A stretch of DNA of 64,000 nt from Oxalobacteraceae sp. CFBP 8761 (GTDB taxonomy: Bacteria; Pseudomonadota; Gammaproteobacteria; Burkholderiales; Burkholderiaceae_D): the NCBI GenBank assembly GCA_014841595.1, contig JACYUE010000001.1, positions 909,654 through 973,653 on the forward strand, given 5' to 3'. The notes below the pieces were generated by a model. It ran no database searches and was not told where the DNA came from. It saw only the letters and a program-made list of their open reading frames with translations. How positions within the stretch are numbered: position 1 is the stretch's first letter; each line of letters begins with the position of its first letter. The translations under genes were made by a program, and so were the position numbers. Shown here in pieces: positions 52,091 through 59,591 of the stretch.

Positions 52091-54334
52091 ATGACTTCAC
52101 GACGCAGTTTCCTGCGCAACAGTGCGCGCGCGGGTATCGCAGCCGGCACGTTTGCCGCCTTTCCACCTGCCATCCAGCGCGCCCTTGCCATCCCGGCCAA
52201 TAACGCGACGGGGACCATCCGCGACGTCGAGCACGTCGTGATCCTGATGCAGGAAAACCGCGCGTTCGACCATTACTTCGGCACCCTCAAGGGCGTGCGC
52301 GGCTTCGGTGACCGCTTCACGATCCCGCTGCCCGAAGGGCGCAGTGTCTGGCAGCAGCGCCTGGCCAACGGCAACGTCGTCATGCCGTTCCACCTGGACG
52401 CCAGCCGTGGCAACGCCCAGCGCGTCAACGGCACGCCCCACGATTGGCTCGACAGCCAGCTGGCCTGGGACAACGGCCGCATGGACCAGTGGCCGCGCTA
52501 CAAGAATCCCATCTCGATGGGCTACTTCAAGGAAAGCGAGATTCCGTTCGCGTTTGCGCTGGCCAATGCGTTCACTGTCTGCGACGCCTACCACTGCGCG
52601 ATGCACACGGGGACCGACGCGAACCGTTCGTTCTTCCTGACCGGCACCAATGGCGCCGGGCCCACCGGCACGGCCTTTGTCTCGAATGAATGGGATGCGA
52701 TCGACGGCCTGCCGGGCGGCGTGAACACCGGCTATACCTGGACCACGTATGCCGAGCGTCTCGAGAAGGCGGGCGTGAGCTGGATCAGCTACCAGAACAT
52801 GCCCGACGAATGGGGCGACAACATGCTGGGCGCGTTCCGCCAGTTCCGGCGCGCCAATATCGCGTCGGGCTATCCGGTGTCCAGCGGCGGCGCCCCCGGC
52901 CAGCCATACACCAACACGGGCCAGGCGCTGCCGTACCATGCCTACGATGCGGCCACCGACAACGCGAAGAACCCGCTCTACAAGGGCATCGCCAACACCT
53001 TGCCGGGTACCCAACCCGAGCAATACCTGGACGCCTTCAGGCGCGACATCCGCGAAGGCAAGCTGCCACAGGTGTCGTGGATCAACGCACCGTCGATCTA
53101 TTGCGAACACCCGGGCCCATCCAGCCCGGTGCAGGGCGCCTGGTTCCTGCAAGAGGTGCTCGATGCGTTGACGGCCAATCCCGAGGTCTGGAGCAAGACG
53201 GTCCTGATCGTCAACTTCGACGAGAACGATGGTTATTTCGACCACGTGCCGTCGCCCTCGGCGCCATCGCCTGACGGCAAGGGCGGCTACGCCGGCAAGA
53301 CGACGCTGTCGCCTGGCGCGCTGGGGCCGGAATACTACACGCACCCCCGGCCTGCCGGCAGTACCCGCCAACCGGCAGCGGACGGGCGCGTCTACGGACC
53401 CGGTCCGCGTGTGCCGATGTACGTGATTTCGCCGTGGAGTCGCGGCGGCTGGGTCAATTCGCAGGTCTTCGACCACACGTCGGTGCTGCGCTTCCTGGAA
53501 ACGCGCTTCGGTGTCATCGAGCCCAACATCAGCGCGTACCGCCGCGCCGTCTGCGGCGATCTGACGAGCGCCTTCAACTTCGCGACACCGAACGACGAGG
53601 CGCTGCCCGCACTGCAGGGCCGCACCAATCGCAGCCAGGCCGACGCCCTGCGCGCCGCGCAGCAGCGCCTGGCGCAGATCGCGCCGCCAGCGTCGCCGCA
53701 AATGCCGCTGCAGGCCCCGGGCACGCGGCCCTCGCGCGCGCTGCCGTATGAACTGGCCACCACCTGCCAGGTGCAGCCCGGCGCCACGATGGCTGCCGTG
53801 CAGGTCACGCTGAACTTCATCAACACTGGACGCCAGGGCGCGGTCTTCCACGTCTACGACCGCAAGAACCTGGCCGCCGTGCCGCGCCGCTATACCGTCG
53901 AGGCAGGCAAATCGCTGGCCGACAGCTGGACGCCTGCTGTGGGTGGCGCCTACGATTTGTGGGTGCTGGGTCCGAACGGCTATCACCGCCACTTCACGGG
54001 CAGCGCGCTGCGCGCCGTCGCGGCAGGGCAGGCGCGTCCGGACGTCCACGTGCGCTGCGACGCTGCCACGGGCGAACTGGCGCTGCGCCTGCTGAATGCC
54101 GGCGCGGCGCCGTGCACGTTCAACCTGAATGCGAACGCCTATGCTCAGGTGCGCCAGCTGCACACGCTGGCGCCGCGCACCGAACTGCTCGTGCGCATTC
54201 CGCTGGCGGCCAATGGTTACTGGTACGACCTGAGCGCCACGGTCTCGGGCCAGCCCGACTACCTGCGCCGCTTTGCCGGGCGCGTCGAGACCGGCCGCCA
54301 CACGGTCAGCGAACCGGCGCTGGGCCTGGTCTGA
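52091..54334 (+). CDS. Tat-exported phosphocholine-specific phospholipase C
   Basis: Secreted enzyme that splits phosphatidylcholine or sphingomyelin to release phosphocholine. The 747-residue precursor has a Tat signal (SRRSFLRNSARAGIAAGTFAAFPPAI). The phosphoesterase domain shows DVEHVVILMQENRAFDHYFGTLKGVRGFGDR, CDAYHCAMHTGTDANRSFFLTGT, NFDENDGYFDHVPSPSAP and GPRVPMYVISPWSRGG. Two C-terminal DUF756 repeats follow (VQVTLNFINTGRQGAVFHVYDR...DLWVLGPNGYHRHFTG; LALRLLNAGAAPCTFNLNANAY...WYDLSATVSGQPDYLRRFAGRVETG). Length and layout match PlcH/PlcN-type enzymes. Confidence 0.92.
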   Translation: MTSRRSFLRNSARAGIAAGTFAAFPPAIQRALAIPANNATGTIRDVEHVVILMQENRAFDHYFGTLKGVRGFGDRFTIPLPEGRSVWQQRLANGNVVMPFHLDASRGNAQRVNGTPHDWLDSQLAWDNGRMDQWPRYKNPISMGYFKESEIPFAFALANAFTVCDAYHCAMHTGTDANRSFFLTGTNGAGPTGTAFVSNEWDAIDGLPGGVNTGYTWTTYAERLEKAGVSWISYQNMPDEWGDNMLGAFRQFRRANIASGYPVSSGGAPGQPYTNTGQALPYHAYDAATDNAKNPLYKGIANTLPGTQPEQYLDAFRRDIREGKLPQVSWINAPSIYCEHPGPSSPVQGAWFLQEVLDALTANPEVWSKTVLIVNFDENDGYFDHVPSPSAPSPDGKGGYAGKTTLSPGALGPEYYTHPRPAGSTRQPAADGRVYGPGPRVPMYVISPWSRGGWVNSQVFDHTSVLRFLETRFGVIEPNISAYRRAVCGDLTSAFNFATPNDEALPALQGRTNRSQADALRAAQQRLAQIAPPASPQMPLQAPGTRPSRALPYELATTCQVQPGATMAAVQVTLNFINTGRQGAVFHVYDRKNLAAVPRRYTVEAGKSLADSWTPAVGGAYDLWVLGPNGYHRHFTGSALRAVAAGQARPDVHVRCDAATGELALRLLNAGAAPCTFNLNANAYAQVRQLHTLAPRTELLVRIPLAANGYWYDLSATVSGQPDYLRRFAGRVETGRHTVSEPALGLV

Positions 54335-54369
54335 CCATGTTCGCTTCCATCACCACCAACAGGAATTCC

Positions 54370-54954
54370 ATGCATCCCATGCTTCGTAACGCGGCCGCAG
54401 CCGTCGCCTTCGCGCTGTGCGCACCCTTCGCCTCGGCCACCGTGCTCGACTTCGACGATATCGTCGGTGCTGATGGCTACGCCGCCGTCGCCCCCAACTA
54501 CGGTGGCCTCGACTGGTCGGGCGCCGGTCTGAATGTCTTCACGAGCGAGCAAGACCCGTTTGCCGCCCATTCGGGTGCCGGCCGTGTCACCACCGACTGG
54601 ACCGACGGCGGGCCAGTCGCCAGCACCATCCGCTTCCTGGCGCCCACCGTCTTCGAGGGCGCCTGGTTCTCGGGCTACGAAGACAGCAGCGTGCGCTTCG
54701 ACCTGTACTTCCAGGGTCTGCTGGTCGCCAGTACGTCGGCGCTGCAACTGTCCGGCGTGGCCGCCTTCCTGGACGCCGGCTGGGATGGCGCGATCGATAC
54801 GGTCGTCGTCTCCAGCGGCGTGCAGGGTTCGTATGCGATGGACGACTTCAGCTTTGTCGGTGTGACCGCGGTGCCGGAACCGGGGTCGCTGGCGCTGCTG
54901 CTGGCTGGCCTGGGCATGGCCGGTGTGCTGCGGGTGCGCCGCGCGTCGTTTTAA
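54370..54954 (+). CDS. PEP-CTERM sorted exported protein
   Basis: Exported 194-residue protein of unknown function. The signal peptide (MLRNAAAAVAFALCAPFASA) is followed by a beta-rich domain (VLDFDDIVGADGYAAVAPNYGGLDWSGAGLNVF...FEGAWFSGYEDSSVRFDLYFQGLLVASTSALQL) and a PEP-CTERM tail (VPEPGSLALLLAGLGMAGVLRVRR) for exosortase processing. The ATG at 54370 has an AGGA site; an in-frame ATG at 54337 lies 2 bp after the phospholipase stop. It probably shares the phospholipase transcript. Its end overlaps the convergent regulator by 4 bp. Confidence 0.85.
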   Translation: MHPMLRNAAAAVAFALCAPFASATVLDFDDIVGADGYAAVAPNYGGLDWSGAGLNVFTSEQDPFAAHSGAGRVTTDWTDGGPVASTIRFLAPTVFEGAWFSGYEDSSVRFDLYFQGLLVASTSALQLSGVAAFLDAGWDGAIDTVVVSSGVQGSYAMDDFSFVGVTAVPEPGSLALLLAGLGMAGVLRVRRASF

Positions 54955-56447
54955 ATCAGTCCCAGCGTCAGCGCGCGCAAGGTCGCGGCGGCGCGGGTCG
55001 AGCATCCGAGTTTGCCCAGGATGCTCTCGACATGCGTGCGCACGGCGCCGGTACTGATGCGCATCGCGCGCGCGGCGTCCTTGCCGGTCTCGCCCAGGCT
55101 GAGGCGCTGCAGCACGTCGACCTCGCGCGCTGACAATACCTGGCCCACCGGCGCCAATACGGTTGCCGTGGCAGCGGCCGCCAGCACGGCGTCCACCGCA
55201 GCGCGATCGAGGCGTCCACCCGTCACCTGCGCTTCGAGCAGCGCCCGCGTCGATGCCGGTTCGTGCGCAGCGCGCCACGGCCGCGGCGAGCGCAGGGCGA
55301 CGTGGACGGTCGCTGCCGCCAGCAGGCATTGTGGAATGCCAAGCGTGGCGGCGTCGAGACTGCGATAGTAGCCGCTGCCATCGAGCCGTTCATGGATTTG
55401 CGAGGCCAACTGCGCATCGGCCTCGATGCCGTCGACACGGTTGCCGATGCGCGCCGTCCAGAAGGGCGCGCGGCGGATGGCTTCCCAGTCGGCGTCACCC
55501 GGTTTGCTTCTGCGTTCCCAAACCGTGTTCGACACGGCGGCGCGCCCGATCCCGTGCAACAGTGCCGCGCGCGCCAGGCTGCGCTGGTCGGCGTCCGGCA
55601 GCCCCAAGCCCTGTGCGGCCCCGTGCGCCAGCAGCGCCACGCGGCGCGAATGACCGGCCAGCCAGGGCAGCTTCAGTTCGACGGTATCGGCCACCAGCGT
55701 CAACGGTACCGACAGCGGCAGGAAGTCGCTGGGCAGCGCGGGTTCTTCCAGTGTGTCGGGTGCGTCGAGCCACGCCTGTGCGTGCGGCGCCACCTGCGCC
55801 ACCAGCGCCGCCGGATACCTGACGCCACCCAGACGCGTGACCATCGCCAGCGCCGCGCTGAATCCATGCGCGCGTGTGAGGATCTCGATGTCGCCGGCCA
55901 GCACCACGTGGTACACGACGGCCGGCACCCCGTTGCCTTCCAGGCCACGCGGCAGGCCGCGGCCATCGACACGTTCGAACAGGTGGCGCAGACCGTGTTC
56001 GACCGGGGCCGGCAAGCCCAGCATGGCCGCGATGTCGCCCGCGATTTCGCAGTGGATGGTGGCCAGCGGCGTGAGGTGATTTCGCAGCGTGTCCAGGCGT
56101 GCGGCTTGCTGCGCATTGAGGGTGCGTTTCAACATCGCCTGGCGGCCATCGATGTCGTCGCCCAGCAGCGCGGCAAAGCCGGCGGCCGTGGCGGTGCTGC
56201 CGGACCAGCGCAAGCGGGCCGCCATGTGCGCGTGCGCAGCCGCTGCAGTGTCGCCACCGGCAGCCAGTGCGATGCGCGCGGCCAGGCGCGCAGCACGCGC
56301 GGAGGCGTCGATGGGCTGGCCCATGGCCAGGTCGCCCACGATCGCGAGTAACCCCATGGCCTGCGCCAGCGTCACCGTGTCGTGGCCGTGCAGGCTGGCG
56401 CTGGCGGGCGAGAGAGAAGGCCGGGGTGCCTGGTTGGTCGTGTGCAT
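54951..56447 (-). CDS. HD/GYP-like protein with LuxR-type HTH
   Basis: Putative transcription regulator of 498 residues that couples HD-GYP-like sensing to DNA binding. Two GYP-like halves are seen: HLFERVDGRGLPRGLEGNGVP (~155-175) and HSRRVALLAHG...LLHGIGRAAVSN...IHERLDGSGYYRSL (266-363). The HD pair is HG (His298-Gly299), so metal-dependent hydrolysis is probably lost. A LuxR/GerE HTH lies at ~437-498 (LSAREVDVLQRLSLGETGKDAARAMRISTGAVRTHVESILGKLG). The layout resembles a family common in actinobacteria. A 28-bp palindrome lies just upstream. Target genes are unknown. Confidence 0.8.
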   Translation of the reverse strand: MHTTNQAPRPSLSPASASLHGHDTVTLAQAMGLLAIVGDLAMGQPIDASARAARLAARIALAAGGDTAAAAHAHMAARLRWSGSTATAAGFAALLGDDIDGRQAMLKRTLNAQQAARLDTLRNHLTPLATIHCEIAGDIAAMLGLPAPVEHGLRHLFERVDGRGLPRGLEGNGVPAVVYHVVLAGDIEILTRAHGFSAALAMVTRLGGVRYPAALVAQVAPHAQAWLDAPDTLEEPALPSDFLPLSVPLTLVADTVELKLPWLAGHSRRVALLAHGAAQGLGLPDADQRSLARAALLHGIGRAAVSNTVWERRSKPGDADWEAIRRAPFWTARIGNRVDGIEADAQLASQIHERLDGSGYYRSLDAATLGIPQCLLAAATVHVALRSPRPWRAAHEPASTRALLEAQVTGGRLDRAAVDAVLAAAATATVLAPVGQVLSAREVDVLQRLSLGETGKDAARAMRISTGAVRTHVESILGKLGCSTRAAATLRALTLGLI

Positions 56448-56467
56448 GAAGCCGATCGTATCGCCAA

Positions 56468-56495
56468 GGCCATCCCCGCATCTGCGGGGTTGGCC
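56468..56495. repeat. 28-bp palindrome between ycgR and the HD/LuxR gene
   Basis: GGCCA-T-CCCCGCA-TC-TGCGGGG-T-TGGCC: arms of 5 and 7 bp pair perfectly with one T:T mismatch on each side of the stem. It lies 5 bp after the ycgR stop and 21 bp before the regulator's ATG. There is no T-run, so an operator or a leader hairpin is as likely as a terminator. Confidence 0.6.
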
Positions 56496-56499
56496 GCAG

Positions 56500-57252
56500 T
56501 CAGGCCAGCCCGGCCAGCTTCGCGTTGCGTTCGCGTTCGAGCTTGGTGATGTAGCGCTGCACCCCGGCCAGCGCGCCGCGCGAGATGTCGACGAACTGGC
56601 AGCCGATGCGGCGCGTGGTCTTGTGGTTCAGCAGGGTGAGGTCGAGCGAGTTGCGGATCTCGAGCGAGGTGGCGATCGGCCCGATCTCGGGCAGTTCGAT
56701 GCGGCAGTTGGCGATCACGCGCCCGAGCGTCGTATCGAGCAGCAGCTTGCTGTCGAGAAGTGCAATGCCGCCAACGCTGATGTCATGCAGCGCGAAGACG
56801 CTCATGCCGCCGGTACCGCCATCCATCGGCACCGGAATCAGTGCGCGCACCGGATTGGTGACGGGCGTGGCCATGCGGTAGTACTCGCGCCGCTGCAGGC
56901 GGATCAGGGTGGGGGGAATGTCGGCCCGCAATGCCGGTTCGCCGCGCCACACTGTCGGGGCCAGGTTGGCGGCGGCGAACAGGATGCGGATCTTGTCGAG
57001 CGTGGTTTCGCATTTCGCGCGCGCTGCGCCCGTCATGCGCTGGTTCTGCGCCGGATCGACCGAGCGATCGAGCACGAGCGTGTTGCTGTCTTCGTCCACG
57101 GCCAGGATCGAGGTTACGCAGACGTCGGCCTCACCCCTGATCAGCAGACGGATCAGCTGGTTGTGTTCGCCGATCTGGCGCAGCAGCGAAACGATCTCGC
57201 GGCGCGATGCGACTTCGTAGTCGTGCCAGTCTTCCAGTTCTGCTTCATCCAT
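56500..57252 (-). CDS. ycgR: YcgR, flagellar brake protein
   Basis: c-di-GMP-binding protein that slows the flagellar motor by contact with FliG or MotA. The 250-residue protein has the N-terminal YcgR domain (VASRREIVSLLRQIGEHNQLIRLLI...TLVLDRSV...ILFAAANLAPTVW) and a PilZ domain with the RxxxR motif (RREYYR, 121-126) and DISVGG (157-162). All c-di-GMP contacts are present. It follows the FlhB-C-like gene by 9 bp. Confidence 0.93.
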   Translation of the reverse strand: MDEAELEDWHDYEVASRREIVSLLRQIGEHNQLIRLLIRGEADVCVTSILAVDEDSNTLVLDRSVDPAQNQRMTGAARAKCETTLDKIRILFAAANLAPTVWRGEPALRADIPPTLIRLQRREYYRMATPVTNPVRALIPVPMDGGTGGMSVFALHDISVGGIALLDSKLLLDTTLGRVIANCRIELPEIGPIATSLEIRNSLDLTLLNHKTTRRIGCQFVDISRGALAGVQRYITKLERERNAKLAGLA

Positions 57253-57261
57253 TGCTAGGCT

Positions 57262-57606
57262 TTATGTCCTTGACGCTTGTTCCGGGGGGAGGTGAGGCGT
57301 CGGATCAGGTGCGGTGGGCATTGACTCACCGTTCTTTTTAGCCGACTCAATATGATATAGCCATGCCAACAGTTCCGCAATTGCTCGATACAGCGTTGGG
57401 GGAATTTCGCGGTCCAGATCGACCTGCATGAGCAGCGAGACCAGCTCTTTCGATTCGTGCACGAACACGCCCGCATCCTGGGCGCGCTGGATGATCTGTT
57501 CGGCGATCATGCCTGAGCCCTTGGCCACGACCGTCGGCGCTTTCTCGCCAGCGCTGTAGGCCATCGCCACCGCGCTCTTGATGCGCTGGTTGGCCAGTTT
57601 ATTCAT
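57262..57606 (-). CDS. FlhB C-terminal-like protein (EscU/YscU family)
   Basis: 114-residue soluble protein resembling the cytoplasmic domain of FlhB (often called FlhX or FlhB2). It reads ANQRIKSAVAMAYSAGEKAPTVVAKGSGMIAEQIIQRAQDAGVFVHESKELVSLLMQVDLDREIPPTLYRAIAELLAWLYHI. It lacks the membrane part and the Asn-Pro-Thr-His autocleavage motif, so it corresponds to the part after the cleavage site. In other bacteria such proteins can partly stand in for FlhB-CC. The ATG at 57606 overlaps the FliK-like gene by 8 bp. Confidence 0.85.
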   Translation of the reverse strand: MNKLANQRIKSAVAMAYSAGEKAPTVVAKGSGMIAEQIIQRAQDAGVFVHESKELVSLLMQVDLDREIPPTLYRAIAELLAWLYHIESAKKNGESMPTAPDPTPHLPPEQASRT

Positions 57607-58747
57607 GGTCGCCATCGCCATCGTCATCATGCTTCGGCGCCGCAGCGGCCCGCGCGCGCGCATCAAACCCCGCCAGCGGCGTGCCCACCGAATCGAGTGC
57701 GCCGGCCAGGTTCGGCACGTGCTGGCGCAGCAGGGCGGCGGTGGCGTCGTCGCCGGTTGCGAGCCCGATCTGCAAGGCGCCGCCCACCATCCGCAGCTGC
57801 ACATCGAGTTCGCCCAGTTCGGGGAACCGCAGGCGCAGGCGGCTGTTCCAGATCGCCCCGTCATCGTCGCTGCCGCCACCGTGCGCTTCGCGCTGCACAT
57901 CCCATTCCATCGGCTGGCCGGGCCACAGCTGGCCTTTCCACGCCAGTTGCGATTGCTCCTGTGCCGCCAGCTGCATGCTGATGAACTGCGCGGTGGCGGG
58001 ATCCTGCGGGTTCGGGCGCGCGCCGTTTTGTGCGGCCTGCTGCTGCGGTTCGTTCGCCAGTTCGGCCAGTGCGCGCGAACCCTGCGCCCATTCGGCCACG
58101 TGCGATTCGTAGAACAGGCCGCTCTTGCCGAACGCCTGCTTCAGGCCGGCAGCCAGCGCCGCCGGATCGGCGTCCGGCGTGGCCACCAGTGGCGCACTGC
58201 CAGTGACGGCGGTGAGCACCGTCTCGGCTTTCTGGGCGGCCGCCAGCACGCCGGCCAGGGCCTGGGCGGTAGGACTGAGCGTGGTGTTTTTTGCTTCGGT
58301 GCCGCCGGCAAACGCCTGCGCGCCCAGTCCGGCGCTGGAGGCCAGCAGGGCGCCTGCGCGGCCGAGGGCGGCGCCTTCGCGGTAGCCCAGCGGCGCGCCT
58401 GGCGCATCCGTTTCGGCTTGCGGGGCGGGGCCGGCTTCGGCAAAGCCGGTGGCAGTGGTTTGGGCGCCGACCTGAAAGGTAGGGCGGGGATGCAGGCCGA
58501 TCAGCGTGAGCGGCACGTCGGCGCCGACCAGCGCGCCCGGGGGCAGTTGCATGCGCGCCTGGGTGTCGGCGAACTTGACGATGAAGGTGCCGTCGGTGAG
58601 TTTGGCCTGGATTTCGCCGTGGATCGCCTTGCCCAGCAGTGGCGCGACGGCGCGCGCAAAGGCTTGCTGACGCGGATCGACGGCCTGCTCGGCGGCCTGG
58701 CCCGGCGTGACGCGCGTGACGGCGCCAATGAGATCGCGGGGCAGCAT
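57599..58747 (-). CDS. FliK-like hook-length control domain protein
   Basis: 382-residue protein with an Ala/Gln-rich first part (QTTATGFAEAGPAPQAETDAPGA) and a C-terminal domain related to the FliK hook domain (WNSRLRLRFPELGELDVQLRMVGGALQIGLATGDDATAALLRQHVPNL). It is distinct from fliK at 29398-30690. Located between fliT and the FlhB-C-like gene, it may be an auxiliary export or hook-control protein; the partner of the FlhB-like protein is a natural guess. It ends with an acidic His/Asp tail. Confidence 0.75.
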   Translation of the reverse strand: MLPRDLIGAVTRVTPGQAAEQAVDPRQQAFARAVAPLLGKAIHGEIQAKLTDGTFIVKFADTQARMQLPPGALVGADVPLTLIGLHPRPTFQVGAQTTATGFAEAGPAPQAETDAPGAPLGYREGAALGRAGALLASSAGLGAQAFAGGTEAKNTTLSPTAQALAGVLAAAQKAETVLTAVTGSAPLVATPDADPAALAAGLKQAFGKSGLFYESHVAEWAQGSRALAELANEPQQQAAQNGARPNPQDPATAQFISMQLAAQEQSQLAWKGQLWPGQPMEWDVQREAHGGGSDDDGAIWNSRLRLRFPELGELDVQLRMVGGALQIGLATGDDATAALLRQHVPNLAGALDSVGTPLAGFDARARAAAAPKHDDDGDGDHE

Positions 58748-58769
58748 CAGTCAACCCCCGCCGGGCGCA

Positions 58770-59105
58770 TCAGATGCCGTAGGCGCGCGCGACGCGGCGT
58801 TCGGTCGATTTGCTGTTGATCAGGGACGACAGGTGCGCCATCCATGGGCTGGTCAGGTCGCGGATGCGGCGGTCGGCGTCGAGCATGCGGCGGATTGCAT
58901 TGACCTTGCGCACGCGTTCCTGGCCGGCCAGCGGGGCCACGCCTTCGTTGGCCTTCAGGCGGCGCGCATGGGCAGCGCATTCCTGTTCGAGTTCGGCCAG
59001 GCGATCCCATTCGCTGGCAGTGGCCGCGTCGAGCATGCGCTCGGTGATGCCGACCATCGCTTCGTAGACCGTCACCACTTCTTGTCCATTCATCGTCATC
59101 GTCAT
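58770..59105 (-). CDS. fliT: FliT, export chaperone for FliD
   Basis: Helical chaperone of 111 residues for the cap protein FliD. The sequence has VTVYEAMVGITERMLDAATASEWDRLAELEQEC, VRKVNAIRRMLDADRRIRDLTSPWMAHLSSLI, the FliT pattern. The start region is a repeated ACGATG; ATG 59105 is chosen because AAGG lies 6 bases before it. It follows fliS by 8 bp. Confidence 0.88.
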   Translation of the reverse strand: MTMTMNGQEVVTVYEAMVGITERMLDAATASEWDRLAELEQECAAHARRLKANEGVAPLAGQERVRKVNAIRRMLDADRRIRDLTSPWMAHLSSLINSKSTERRVARAYGI

Positions 59106-59113
59106 CGTCAACC

Positions 59114-59566
59114 TTATGCGCTCATCAGGGTAGGGGTACGCTGGATGGCCGGCACGGTCTGCTCGGCCGTATCGCTCTTTTCGCCGATCGCGACCCAGGC
59201 TTCGCGCAGATCGGACATCAGGCCATGGACTTCTTCGATGATCGCGATATCGTTCTTCATATTGGCCTGCAACAGGCGGCGGCTCATGTAATCGTACAAC
59301 GCATCGAGATTCTGTGCGATCTCGCCGCCAGCTTTCTGGTCGAGCGAGGCGCGCAGGCCATTGTCGATGATCGTGATGGCCTTCGAGATCGACGCGCCCT
59401 TGGCGGCCACGTTCGACGACTTGATGTGGTTGATCGCGCTGAGCAGGGCGACGATCACACCGTCGTACAGCATGACCACCAGCTTCTGTGGCGACGCGGC
59501 AGCAACGCCGGTCTCCAGACCAACCGTTGCATAGGCGCCGACGCCGCGTTTCGGGGTTCCAAACAT
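59114..59566 (-). CDS. fliS: FliS, flagellin export chaperone
   Basis: Binds the C-terminus of flagellin and prevents its early polymerisation. The 150-residue protein has YATVGLETGVAAASPQKLVVMLYDGVIVALLSAINHI, the FliS signature, then AITIIDNGLRASLDQKAGGEIAQNLDALYDYMSRRLLQANMKND. A short polar tail follows. It lies 25 bp after fliD. Confidence 0.95.
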   Translation of the reverse strand: MFGTPKRGVGAYATVGLETGVAAASPQKLVVMLYDGVIVALLSAINHIKSSNVAAKGASISKAITIIDNGLRASLDQKAGGEIAQNLDALYDYMSRRLLQANMKNDIAIIEEVHGLMSDLREAWVAIGEKSDTAEQTVPAIQRTPTLMSA

Positions 59567-59591
59567 ATGAGATTCTCCGGTGATGCTGAAA

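Noticed and set aside
52097..54301. Open frame of more than 730 codons antisense to the phospholipase C gene
   Set aside because: Low-complexity Arg/Gly/Asp-rich translation without motifs; the plus-strand gene has a Tat signal and family motifs throughout.
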